Assembly: GCA_013043945.1 (NCBI GenBank)
Contig: JABEUW010000124.1
Span: 1 to 18,201, forward strand
Length of the DNA stretch: 18,201 nucleotides
Origin: Vulcanimicrobiota bacterium
GTDB taxonomy: Bacteria; Vulcanimicrobiota; Vulcanimicrobiia; Vulcanimicrobiales; Vulcanimicrobiaceae
Direction: 5' to 3'
In this document: positions 1 to 8,700 of the stretch, piece after piece
How the letters are laid out: each line of letters opens with the position of its first letter
Numbering within the stretch: position 1 is the stretch's first letter
Notes under the pieces: model-generated
What the model saw: only the letters and a program-made list of their open reading frames with translations
What the model was told of the DNA's origin: nothing
Database searches by the model: none
Made by a program: the position numbers and the translations under genes

Positions 1-156
1 GAAGACGACGCGCTGACCTCCCGCGACCGCCGCACGCTGGTGCAGCGTCCGGTCGCCCGCACCGCGGGCGATACCGACGAGGGCGGTGCCGAGCATCGCC
101 GCGAGGGCGAGGGAGCGTAGGAGCATACTGTGATTGGGCGTTGCGGTAGCGTTCAT
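1..156 (-). CDS. Partial exported protein of unknown function (N-terminus only)
   Basis: The first 52 codons of a complement-strand gene that leaves the window at position 1. The ATG at 156 is preceded by GGAGG with a 7-base gap, a strong ribosome binding site. The reading reaches an internal Met at residue 11 followed by LLRSLALAAMLGTALVGIARG, a basic-then-hydrophobic stretch that looks like a signal peptide, so the product is probably exported. Starting at the internal Met (126) would give a tighter signal peptide, but the ribosome binding site favours 156. It diverges from the hydrolase gene starting at 290. Too little of the mature protein is visible to name a family. Confidence 0.6.
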   Translation of the reverse strand, partial: MNATATPNHSMLLRSLALAAMLGTALVGIARGAGDRTLHQRAAVAGGQRVVF

Positions 157-193
157 GTTTCAACCTCCGCTTACTCTACGCGGGGGCCGCTCG

Positions 194-236
194 AAAGTTT
201 CAGGGGCTTGGGTAGGGCGATCCGGACTGAAACTTT
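194..236. promoter_or_regulatory. 10-bp inverted repeat between divergent genes
   Basis: AAAGTTTCAG at 194-203 is the exact reverse complement of CTGAAACTTT at 227-236, with a 23-base spacer. It lies in the only gap between two divergent genes (starts at 156 and 290). The centre-to-centre distance of 33 bases is about three helical turns, which would suit a dimeric regulator or two bound dimers. The left arm is part of a smaller palindrome, GAAAGTTTC. The right arm runs into a short T-rich stretch, so a terminator-like hairpin is an alternative. No convincing -35/-10 pair was found here. Confidence 0.4.
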
Positions 237-289
237 TTCTTGCCGCCTCCGCTACCTATCTCCATCTCCGCTACGGCTGGAAGGATGCC

Positions 290-1207
290 ATGAAGTCACT
301 TTTCTTCGCCCTCGCACTCGTCGGCTTCGCCACCACCCCGGCGCTCGCGATCGTTCCATCGCCAGCACCCTCGCCCATCGCTACGTTCGATGTTGGCTCG
401 CTGCACGTGCAAAAATTCGGCGGCGGGCCGAAAACGTTGATCTTCATTCCGGGGTTGACGTGCGGTCCATGGGAATGGAGCGGAGAGATCGCGCACTTTT
501 CCTCGCAGTACACGATCTATGCCTTGACACTTCCGGGCTTCGACGGGCAGGCTCCGATCTCGGGAGCACTCTTCAAAACGACGACCGCCGATTTCTGGAA
601 GCTGCTCGCGCGCAGGCACATCGTAAAGCCGGTGGTTATCGGGCACAGCCTCGGCGGCACGATGGGGTTTATGCTCGCGACGCAGCATCCCCACCGGCTC
701 GGCGGCGTCATTGCGCTCGACGGCCTGCCGATACTTCCCGGATTTAACTTTATGCCGATCGCTCAGCGCCAAGCGATAGCCGCTCAAACGGCCGCGCAGC
801 TTGCAAAAGAGACGCACGCGCAGTTTGCAAAATACGAGCGGACGACGGTCGTGCCGGCGTTGGTAACGTCCCCGGCAGACGCAAATGTCATCGCGACTCT
901 CGTGAGCAAGAGCGATCCCGCCGAATCGGGACGATGGCTTGCGGAAGATATGACGCTCGATCTACGGCCGCAACTTCATAAGGCGGTCGTACCGATTCTC
1001 CTCATCGCACCATTCGACGCCGCGGTCGACGGACGATTCCACATGAAAACGCCAGCTCAGAAACGTGCATTTTATCAAACGCTCGTCGCCGGCGCCCCGA
1101 ATCTGCAAATCGACACCATCGATCGTTCGCGTCATTTTGCGATGTACGACCGGCCACACGCGGTCACCGCGGACATCACGCAATTCCTTGCAAAAATATT
1201 GCGCTGA
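290..1207 (+). CDS. Secreted alpha/beta hydrolase
   Basis: A 305-residue alpha/beta-hydrolase-fold enzyme, probably acting in the periplasm or outside the cell; the substrate cannot be told from sequence. Residues 1-20 form a signal peptide ending in ALA. The visible fold markers are the oxyanion strand-turn FIPGL (52-56), the nucleophile elbow GHSLGG with Ser120, an acidic site after the strand VPILLIAPFD (probably Asp243), and the catalytic His282 in SRHFAMYD. Residues about 150-225 look like a lid or cap. The ATG at 290 was chosen over in-frame upstream TTG starts (from 134) because GGAAGG lies 5 bases before it and the signal peptide starts there. It converges on the gene ending at 1228, with a gap of only 20 bases. 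Confidence 0.88.
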   Translation: MKSLFFALALVGFATTPALAIVPSPAPSPIATFDVGSLHVQKFGGGPKTLIFIPGLTCGPWEWSGEIAHFSSQYTIYALTLPGFDGQAPISGALFKTTTADFWKLLARRHIVKPVVIGHSLGGTMGFMLATQHPHRLGGVIALDGLPILPGFNFMPIAQRQAIAAQTAAQLAKETHAQFAKYERTTVVPALVTSPADANVIATLVSKSDPAESGRWLAEDMTLDLRPQLHKAVVPILLIAPFDAAVDGRFHMKTPAQKRAFYQTLVAGAPNLQIDTIDRSRHFAMYDRPHAVTADITQFLAKILR

Positions 1208-1227
1208 TGCTGCAGGCGGCTCCTATT

Positions 1228-2040
1228 TTACGGGCTCGTCTGCACCTCGATGCGCCCCGAGAGCGATTGCAGCTCCAGCCGCCCCTCGTCGAAGCCCGAA
1301 TCGAGCGGATTGAGCACGTTCCCTTCCAGCGAACGTGCGTGCACTCGTCCGCGGAAGCCCGGCGGTACCGAGAGCACGATGGCGCCGCTCTCGGTGCGCA
1401 CGCGAACGTTGGGCCAGATTCCGGGAAGCAGCGTAACGCTCACGCTGCCCGCAACCGTCATCGCGTCGAGTTTCGAACAGCCGGCAACGCCGAGCTCCAT
1501 CGAGGCGACGTCAAACGTGCAAGCACCGCGAAGACCGCTGACCTCGTATGCACCGCTGATGCCGGTCGCATCGAGCGATGCAGCGATCGGCAGATATAAG
1601 CGTGCGCGAAGATAGGCATGTGCGCGATCGCGCGATGCATAGCGATCGTCGACGCCGAGCCAAAAATGCGGCGATCGCGGTGAGCCCGTAACGTGCAGAT
1701 GAACGAGCAACGCCTTCGGTCCCCAAAGCACACCTTCAAGCCGCGCGTTGTTCTGCGCGCTTGCGATCACGTGGATGTAGCACGCGACGAAGCCACGCCC
1801 GCAACTCACCCGCACCGCTGCGTTGGGGCGCACGATCATCGATCCGTGCACCGGGTAGCTCTTCGGCGATGCCGGCCCGGCAGGCTTCGCCGGGGGTGGG
1901 TGCACGCCGTGGAGCATCAGGAAGTTCTCGAGCCGCCGCAAGAGGCTCGGCGGGTGCGTCGGCGACGGGCTCGGCGTCGGCGCCGAGGCGAAGCCTACCA
2001 GGAGCAGCGCGAAGACGAGCGCAAAGCGGCGGTGAACCAT
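1228..2040 (-). CDS. Exported DUF4097-like beta-helix/adhesin-type protein
   Basis: A 270-residue exported protein. Residues 1-20 are a signal peptide, followed by a Pro/Ser/Thr-rich stretch (21-63) that probably acts as a flexible tether. From about 140 to the end the pattern is short beta strands with SGxxxV-type turns, for example TESGAIVLSVP (216-226), ARSLEGNV (235-242) and SLSGRIEV (259-266). This resembles the DUF4097 putative adhesin family, whose repeats build a right-handed beta structure. Four cysteines (80, 87, 174, 188) could form disulfides. The ATG at 2040 has AGAGGA 4 bases upstream, read from the complement strand, and marks the signal peptide; the frame stays open further upstream but without such support. 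Its start codon overlaps that of the divergent gene at 2039. Family assignment is by pattern only. Confidence 0.7.
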   Translation of the reverse strand: MVHRRFALVFALLLVGFASAPTPSPSPTHPPSLLRRLENFLMLHGVHPPPAKPAGPASPKSYPVHGSMIVRPNAAVRVSCGRGFVACYIHVIASAQNNARLEGVLWGPKALLVHLHVTGSPRSPHFWLGVDDRYASRDRAHAYLRARLYLPIAASLDATGISGAYEVSGLRGACTFDVASMELGVAGCSKLDAMTVAGSVSVTLLPGIWPNVRVRTESGAIVLSVPPGFRGRVHARSLEGNVLNPLDSGFDEGRLELQSLSGRIEVQTSP

Positions 2041-3118
2041 GCGATCCTCTTCGCGGCGCGGATGCCGCACCTTTGCCGAAGCCGCCCTGCTCGCCGCGGC
2101 TTTTTTCTGCGCATCGCTCGCCCCCGCCGCGGCAGCGACGCTCGGCGTCGTACGCGAGGCACGCATCGACCGCATCGTTGCCTATGTGATGCACGATCGC
2201 TCGATACCGGGGCTCGCGCTCGGAATCGCACGAGAAGGCCGCCCGCTCTACATGCGCGGCTACGGCGTCATGAGGCCCGGCGGCCGCGCGCGCGTCCGTT
2301 CGACGACGATCTTTTCGATCGGTTCGCTGACGAAATCGTTTACTTCGGCTGCAACGCTGTTGGCGATTCGCTCCGGAGCGCTCGCCTTCTCAACACCGCT
2401 CCTCGGCGATCCCGCAGCGAACGTGCGCGATGCGTTAGCGATGGCGGCGGGAATCGCCGATTACGCAAATCTTCCCGGTTTTTCTTCGGAGCGGCGCGAG
2501 CCGATCGCCCCGCTCGCTCTCTACGATGCGGCGTTGCGCGCCCCGCGCGCGTTTTCCGCCGGAGCGCGCGGCGGCTATTCAAATAGCGATTACCTCGCAC
2601 TCGCGCTGACCCTGCAGAACGTCGAGCATCGCCCGTACGAGCGGATACTCCAGCGAACGCTCCTCGCACTGCTCCATTTACGCGCGACCGCCGTCGCCTG
2701 GCCCGCGTTCGCACCGCCGGCAACCTACGCCCGTGGGAACGTACCGGCGGGATCGCCGACGTTAGGATTCGGCGTCGCCGATCTCGCCTCGAACGTCCCC
2801 GATCTGCTTCGCTGGTACGCCGCCTTTTTCGGCGGCAAGATTCTTTCGCGCGATTGGCTCGCGGCGACGCTGCCGCCGGTCGCGCTTCCCGGCGGTGGTG
2901 AGAGCGCGTACGGCGACGGCTTGGTTGCCGCGCGTTTTTTCGGTCGCTCGGTTTGGCTGGTTCGCGGCTACGTTGCGGGGTATTCGAGCATCGCCGTGCA
3001 TCTCCGACGCGACCGTCTCGACCTCGTCATCCTCACCAACGCCGACCGCGTCGATCTTACGCCGCTGGCGCGGAGCATCGTCGCACGCGCGCTCGATATT
3101 CGCGATCCGCTACGGTGA
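2039..3118 (+). CDS. Serine beta-lactamase-family hydrolase (class C / DD-peptidase-like), exported
   Basis: A 359-residue member of the serine beta-lactamase/penicillin-binding-protein fold. A signal peptide covers about residues 1-33. The active-site motif SxxK is Ser96-Leu-Thr-Lys99 within FSIGSLTKSFTS, and the YxN motif is Tyr180-Ser-Asn182. AAGIADYANLPGF (137-148) matches the usual TSGIPDY segment of this family. The third motif, normally HTG or KTG before the Gly-rich strand, reads Arg309-Gly-Tyr, so activity may be altered. Members can be beta-lactamases, peptidases or esterases, and sequence alone does not decide. The ATG at 2039 is the only plausible start because an in-frame TGA sits at 2033-2035; no good ribosome binding site precedes it. 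It overlaps the next gene by GTGA. Confidence 0.85.
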   Translation: MRSSSRRGCRTFAEAALLAAAFFCASLAPAAAATLGVVREARIDRIVAYVMHDRSIPGLALGIAREGRPLYMRGYGVMRPGGRARVRSTTIFSIGSLTKSFTSAATLLAIRSGALAFSTPLLGDPAANVRDALAMAAGIADYANLPGFSSERREPIAPLALYDAALRAPRAFSAGARGGYSNSDYLALALTLQNVEHRPYERILQRTLLALLHLRATAVAWPAFAPPATYARGNVPAGSPTLGFGVADLASNVPDLLRWYAAFFGGKILSRDWLAATLPPVALPGGGESAYGDGLVAARFFGRSVWLVRGYVAGYSSIAVHLRRDRLDLVILTNADRVDLTPLARSIVARALDIRDPLR

Positions 3119-4518
3119 GAGCGTGTAAGGCACTCGCCTGGGCGCTCGTCGTCGCGCTCGCATGCGGGCTCGCTCCACGCCCCGTTCGCGCCTGGCAATT
3201 AATCGTTCCGCTCACCGGACATCGGCACAAAACGATCGACCCGCGGACGCTCTTCCACACCTTGCTAACCGATTTTTTCCCACAGCCCGATGGAACGACC
3301 TACGTTCAGACCGGCGATATTCCGGCGATGTGGTTGCGCGATTCGGCGGCGCAGACGATTCCGTATATTCCCTTCGTTCGTTACTATCAACCGGTGGCGC
3401 GCCGCGTCCGCGGCGCGATCGCGCGCGAAGCGCTCGATATCGATACCGACCCCTACGCCAACGCATTTCAAGCCGATTTTCACATTTGGGAACGCAAGTG
3501 GGAGATCGACTCGCTCGCATGGCCGGTGCTCTTGGCATGGACCTACTACAACGAAACGCACGATCGCAGTATTTTTTCGCCGGCGCTCCACCGCGCGTTC
3601 GCGACGATCGTCGCGACCTATGCATGCGAACGCAAGCACGCCACCTGTAGCACCTATCGCTATCCGTATGCGACGTGGACGCACCCCGCGTACAACCCCA
3701 ACGCCGGCATGATTTGGAGCGCCTTTCGCCCATCGGACGATCCGGTCGTCTATCGGTACAATATTCCGCAAAACGCGCTCGCCGTTATCGCCCTCGAAGA
3801 GCTCGCCTCGCTCGCGCGGAGCGGTTGGCAGGATAAGGCCCTGGCGAGCCGTGCGATCGCGCTCGCGGAGCGCGTCTATACGGGGATCGAACGCTACGGT
3901 ATCGTCGAGGATCCGCGCACGGGACGACGCATCTACGCCTACGAAGTCGACGGCCTCGGCCATGCAAAACTCATGGACGACGCGAATATGCCGAGCTTAC
4001 TCGCGCTTCCCTATATCGGCTGGTGCGCTACCGACGACCCGCTCTACGTTCGCACGCGTAATTTCGTTCTAAGTTCGAGCAACCCATATTATTTCTCCGG
4101 GCTCTATGCCGCCGGTGTCGGGAGTCCGCATACGCCGTACGGCAACGTGTGGCCGCTCTCTATTATCACGCGCGCACTCACCTCCACTTCATCGCCGGAG
4201 GTCGCCGAGGCGATTACCGAACTAGCGGAGACCGACGGCAACGCCGGGCTGATACACGAAAGCTTCTACGTCAACGGGTGGTGGCGCTACACGCGCGCCG
4301 ATTTCGGTTGGGCGAACGCACTCTATGCCGAGCTCCTCTTTCGTTCGATCGCAACCTTTCGCCAACCGCCGATGCTGCCGTTCGGTACGCTCGTCGGGCG
4401 CAGACGCATTACCGAGACACCAACCCTCGTTGCGCCGATCGTTCAGTTCGAAAATAGCGGAACGATATTTGCCGCGCTCGCTGCGGTCCTTAAAGAACGT
4501 CGCGCGAGCGACCAATAG
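3115..4518 (+). CDS. GH125 metal-independent exo-alpha-1,6-mannosidase, exported
   Basis: A 467-residue glycoside hydrolase of family GH125, enzymes that trim non-reducing alpha-1,6-linked mannose without a metal ion. Family signatures are TGDIPAMWLRDSAAQ (66-80), which lines the mannose-binding -1 site, FRPSDD (204-209) carrying the likely acid Asp208/209, and LIHESF (379-384) with the likely base Glu382, followed by RADFGWANALYAELL (394-408). Residues 1-26 (ending VRA) form a signal peptide, so it acts outside the cytoplasm on mannan or glycoprotein glycans. The GTG at 3115 overlaps the upstream TGA in a GTGA junction, so translation is probably coupled to the beta-lactamase-family gene; this, with the signal peptide, decides the start over an in-frame TTG at 2953. 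The last 76 bases overlap the opposing photolyase gene. Confidence 0.92.
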   Translation: MRACKALAWALVVALACGLAPRPVRAWQLIVPLTGHRHKTIDPRTLFHTLLTDFFPQPDGTTYVQTGDIPAMWLRDSAAQTIPYIPFVRYYQPVARRVRGAIAREALDIDTDPYANAFQADFHIWERKWEIDSLAWPVLLAWTYYNETHDRSIFSPALHRAFATIVATYACERKHATCSTYRYPYATWTHPAYNPNAGMIWSAFRPSDDPVVYRYNIPQNALAVIALEELASLARSGWQDKALASRAIALAERVYTGIERYGIVEDPRTGRRIYAYEVDGLGHAKLMDDANMPSLLALPYIGWCATDDPLYVRTRNFVLSSSNPYYFSGLYAAGVGSPHTPYGNVWPLSIITRALTSTSSPEVAEAITELAETDGNAGLIHESFYVNGWWRYTRADFGWANALYAELLFRSIATFRQPPMLPFGTLVGRRRITETPTLVAPIVQFENSGTIFAALAAVLKERRASDQ

Positions 4519-5657
4519 CGCGAAAAACGCCGGAGATCGACCTCTTCGTCGAGCGTGACGAAGGGATCGTCGGGAACGGGCACCACCTCGATGTGCTCGC
4601 CGAGCATCCGGAATCGTCGCCGCAGAGTGGGGTCGGAGCTCTCGGTAACGATCGCCGCATCGGCGCCGACCTCGCGCGCAAAGCGCAGGCTCTCCTCCAC
4701 GAAATCGCCGACGCGATACTCTGCCTGCATCGAACCGAGCGCCGCGTAAACGATCGTTCGACCGACGTGATTCACCGAGGCTTCGTCGTAGAGCGCGGCA
4801 TCGTTGACGAAGAGCGCCGGTGCGTCGGGAGCGAAGCGCGCCGCCGGATGCGTCGGGCGCATCGCATCGTAATGGTGCAACACGATCGCCCGTTCCGGCC
4901 GTTTGCCGGGCACCGCCGGTCGATCCGCGGGAGCGCGCAGCTCCGGTTGCGGCCCGAGGTCGCCTTTTTTATGCGGGAATAACGCCTGCGATATCGCGTC
5001 GTACTCCCCTTCGAAGGGGCAGCCGGCGCTCCGTTTGGGGCACGAGGAGCAAAAGCGTCCCGCCGAATAGCGTTCGAGGTTCGCGCGATTAAAGATATAG
5101 GGTGCGTCGGAGAAGGTCGATGCGACCCATTGCCACGAGAGATCGTTCGACGCGGAGTCGCCGTCGATCAAATAGTCGAGGAAAAAGCGCGCACCGCTCT
5201 CCCACGCTATTTTCCGCCAGTGGACGAGATAGGCGGCAAACCAGAGGCGCGCATGATTGTGCAGGTAGCCCGTTTCGCGTAATTCGTTGGCAAACGCGTC
5301 GATGCACGCGAGCCCGCTCGCCCCTGCAACGATATCGTCGGGAAGCGTGCGCTCGTACGCATCGGCGCCCCATCCGCTCTTCGCGGGTTCGATCGCACTT
5401 CGAATTCCCTCCCCCAGCAATGCAAGCACGCGACGGTAATAATCGTGCCAGGCTAATTCGCTGAGGAATTTCTCGCGCGAGGCGAGATCGCAATCGGCGC
5501 TCCACGCACGGTCGCGCGCCTCGGCGAGCGAGAGAATCCCGAAGCGCAGGTATGCCGAGAGATGCGTGACGTTCCCGTCGAGGTACGACCTTCGTTGGGC
5601 ATAGCCGCCCAAATCGAGCGATTCGAGTCGTTGCAACGCTTCCTCACGGAGCTTCAT
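4443..5657 (-). CDS. Photolyase/cryptochrome-like protein with FAD domain first and antenna-like domain last
   Basis: A 404-residue protein. Residues about 10-200 are the helical FAD-binding domain of the DNA photolyase/cryptochrome family: HLSAYLRFGILS (32-43), ELAWHDYYRR (67-76), LHNHARLWFAAYLVHW (132-147), and ASNDLSWQWVASTFSDAPYIFN (169-190), which carries the Asn and Trp that contact FAD and pass electrons. The usual N-terminal alpha/beta antenna domain is absent; an in-frame TAG lies only two codons before the ATG. Instead residues about 255-370 show alternating strands and helices, including VGDFVEESLRFAREVGADAAIV (316-337), which resemble the antenna domain. Between the two lies a cysteine cluster, Cys203, Cys206 and Cys213, of unknown role. 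Repair activity is inferred from family only. It has no clear ribosome binding site, and its last 76 bases overlap the GH125 gene. Confidence 0.82.
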   Translation of the reverse strand: MKLREEALQRLESLDLGGYAQRRSYLDGNVTHLSAYLRFGILSLAEARDRAWSADCDLASREKFLSELAWHDYYRRVLALLGEGIRSAIEPAKSGWGADAYERTLPDDIVAGASGLACIDAFANELRETGYLHNHARLWFAAYLVHWRKIAWESGARFFLDYLIDGDSASNDLSWQWVASTFSDAPYIFNRANLERYSAGRFCSSCPKRSAGCPFEGEYDAISQALFPHKKGDLGPQPELRAPADRPAVPGKRPERAIVLHHYDAMRPTHPAARFAPDAPALFVNDAALYDEASVNHVGRTIVYAALGSMQAEYRVGDFVEESLRFAREVGADAAIVTESSDPTLRRRFRMLGEHIEVVPVPDDPFVTLDEEVDLRRFSRYWSLARRSLRTAASAANIVPLFSN

Positions 5658-5733
5658 AGGCCGCTACAACCGCGCTTGAGCTGAACTCGTTGCAAGCGGA
5701 ACCGGCGACCGTCATCGCCAAGACTCACGGGCT

Positions 5734-8700
5734 ATGAGTCAAGGCTACTATCGCTATCCCAGCATCGCGGGAGATCTGCTCGTCTTCGTCTGCGAGGACG
5801 ACCTTTGGAGCGTCGACGTCGGAGGTGGAGCCGCGCGCCGCCTGACGACCGGATTCGGATCGGCGACCTTTCCGCGCCTCTCGCCCGACGCTCGTTCGAT
5901 CGCGTTCATCTCCAACGACGACGGGAACCCCGAGCTCTACGTGATGCCCGCCGAGGGCGGCGCGCCCAAACGCCTGAGCTTTCTCGGCGCGACGCTCGCA
6001 TCGATATCGGGCTGGAGCCACGATGGTAGCGAAATTTTCTTCTCCGCAAACCCATCGGCATGGTACGAGCGCGAGATGCGTGCCTTCGCAATCTCCGCCG
6101 CCGGAGGAAGCCCGCGCGAACTCGGGCTCGGCCACGTGCGCGCGCTCTCGCGCGATGCGAACGGCCGCACCGCACTCGGGCGGAACGCCGACGATCCCGC
6201 GCGTTGGAAGCGCTATCGCGGCGGCACCGCCGGTGAGATCTGGGTCGATATCGCCGGCAGTGGGGATTTCGAACGCCTTCCGCTTCCCGACGGCAATCCC
6301 GTCTGGCCGATGTGGATCGGCGAGCGCATCTACCTGTTGACCGACCACGAAGGGATCGGAAAGATCTATTCCTGCGCCCCCGACGGGAGCGATCTCCGCG
6401 CCGAAAGCAACGAGTCGGAGTACTACGCGCGTTTCCCCTCCACCGACGGCCGACGTATCGTGTACGGCGCCGGGGGCCGCATCGCGCTCTTCGATATCGC
6501 CGAGCGAACGACGCGCACGATCGAGATCGCCACGCATTCCTCCGCTCCGCAAACCGTCCGTCGTTTCGACGACGCATCGGAGATGCTCGAGGATTTCGAG
6601 AGCTCTCCGGCCGGCACGCACCTCGCCTTCGTATCGCGCGGGCAAGCCTTCTCGATGCCGCTCTTCGAAGGCCCGGTCGTCCGCTACGGCGAGGGAAGCC
6701 GCTCGCGGATCCGGCTCGTGCGCTGGATGCGTGACGGGAAACACCTCGTCGGCGTCACCGACCGCAAAGGCTACGAGCAGATCGCTCGCTGGAGCGCCGG
6801 CGAGAACGGCGAGCCGAAAGTGCTCACCGTCGGCGATATCGGGCGACCGATCGAACTCGAACTCTCGCCGAACGGCGAAACGCTCGCGTTTTCGAACCAC
6901 CGCCACGAACTCTGCATCCTCGATCTTGCAGAGAATAGCATCCGCACGCTCGACCGCAGCCCCGGGCGCCCGATCTCGGGTATCGCCTATTCACCCGACG
7001 GGCGATTCATCGCCTACTCTTGGTCGCCGAATTCGAACTCGTCGATCTTGCGCGTCGTAAAGGTAAAATCGGGAAAGATTCACGACGTAACGACCGCGCT
7101 GCGCGTCGATCGATCGCCGCAGTGGGATCCCGACGGCAAATATCTCTACTGCATCGCATCGCGCGATTTTCGTCCGCTCTACGACGCGCTGCAATTCGAT
7201 CTCGGCTTCCCACAGGCGGAGCGCCCGTACGCGATTACCTTGCGCACCGACGTGCCCTCGCCGTTCGTACCCAAACCGAAACCACTCCATCGCGACCACC
7301 ACGACCATCACGACGACGAGCGCGAGAAAAAGGACGAGAAGCCCGCCGATATCGAGATCGATTTCGACGGCATTACCGGGCGCATGCTCGCGTTTCCCGT
7401 CGACGAAGGCAATTACGGAGATCTTCTCGCCGTCAAAGGGCGCGCGCTCTTCACGCGGTACCCCGTTCGGGGGATCGCGCCTCAGGGTGGGGATGACGAC
7501 GAGCACGGCGGCGGTGCGTTACTTTCCTACGATTTCGAACAGCAACGCTGCGCGACGCTCGCGCGCGACGTCGATGAGATGCGCCTCGGCCCCGACGGGC
7601 GCACGCTGCTCTATAGCACGGGGACGCGGCTCCGAGCGATCGACGCACTCGGCGATCTTCCCGAGGATGAGGATGATGGGAAACCTCCGGCGGAGCCGGG
7701 CCGAAAGAGCGGCTTCATCGATTGCGATCGCGCGAGCGTTGAAGTCCTTCCGCAAGACGAATGGGCCCAGATGTATCGTGAAGCGTGGCGCCTCCAGACC
7801 GAACAGTTCTGGGTCGCCGATTTAAGCGACGTCGATTGGGACCGCGTCTTCGATCGCTACAAGGCGGTGCTGCCGCGCGTGCGTACGCGCAGCGAACTCT
7901 CCGATCTCATTTGGGAGATGCACGGCGAACTGGGAACTTCACACGCCTACGAAATGGGCGGCGATCTACGGATTCCGCCGCAGTATCGGCGCGGTTTTCT
8001 CGGTGCTGATTATCGGTGGGACGGCGAACGGAACGGCTATCGCATCGAACGCATCTATCGCGGGGATTCCTGGGATCGCAGCGCCGATTCACCGCTCGCA
8101 GAGCCTGGGCTCGAAGTGCGCGAGGGCGATTACCTGCTCTCGATAGCGGGGGCGCGCCTCTCTGCCGAGATCGCGCCGGAGCGCTTGTTGGTCAACACCG
8201 CCGGCAGCGAGATCGCGCTCGGGATCGCCAATAAACGCGGCGACGAGCGCACGATCGTCGTGAAGACGCTCGCCAGCGAAGCATCGTTACGCTATCGCGC
8301 GTGGGTGGAACGGAACCGTCGCTACGTCGCCGAGAAAACCGGCGGCGCCGTCGGCTATCTCCACGTTCCCGATATGGGGCCGTGGGGCTTCGCCGAATTT
8401 CATCGCGGCTATCTCAGCGAATTCGATAAGCGCGGCCTCATCGTCGATATCCGCTACAATCGCGGCGGACACGTCTCGCCGTTGTTGATCGAAAAACTCA
8501 ACCGCAAGCGCATCGGCTTCGACGTCTCGCGCTATGGCCCGGTCGAGCCCTATCCGCCGGAATCGGTCGGCGGACCGATCGTCGGCATCACCAACCAGTT
8601 CGCTGGCTCCGACGGCGATATTTTCAGCCACGCGTTCAAACTCTACGGGCTCGGACCGCTGGTCGGGAAACGGACCTGGGGCGGGGTCATCGGCATTAAC

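Noticed and set aside
134..289. In-frame N-terminal extension of the first hydrolase from a TTG
   Set aside because: It would bury a good signal peptide and the GGAAGG ribosome binding site before the ATG at 290, and it covers the inverted repeat.
1693..2586. 297-codon plus-strand open frame across the divergent junction
   Set aside because: It is extremely Arg-rich and overlaps two better supported genes in other frames.
2953..3114. Upstream TTG start for the GH125 gene
   Set aside because: It lies wholly inside the beta-lactamase-family gene, its translation is Arg-rich with no homology, and the GTG at 3115 is followed by a signal peptide.
5725..6906. 393-codon open frame opposite the tricorn gene
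   Set aside because: High-GC shadow: composition is Arg/Ala/Gly/Asp-rich without motifs, and the plus-strand frame encodes clear propeller blades.
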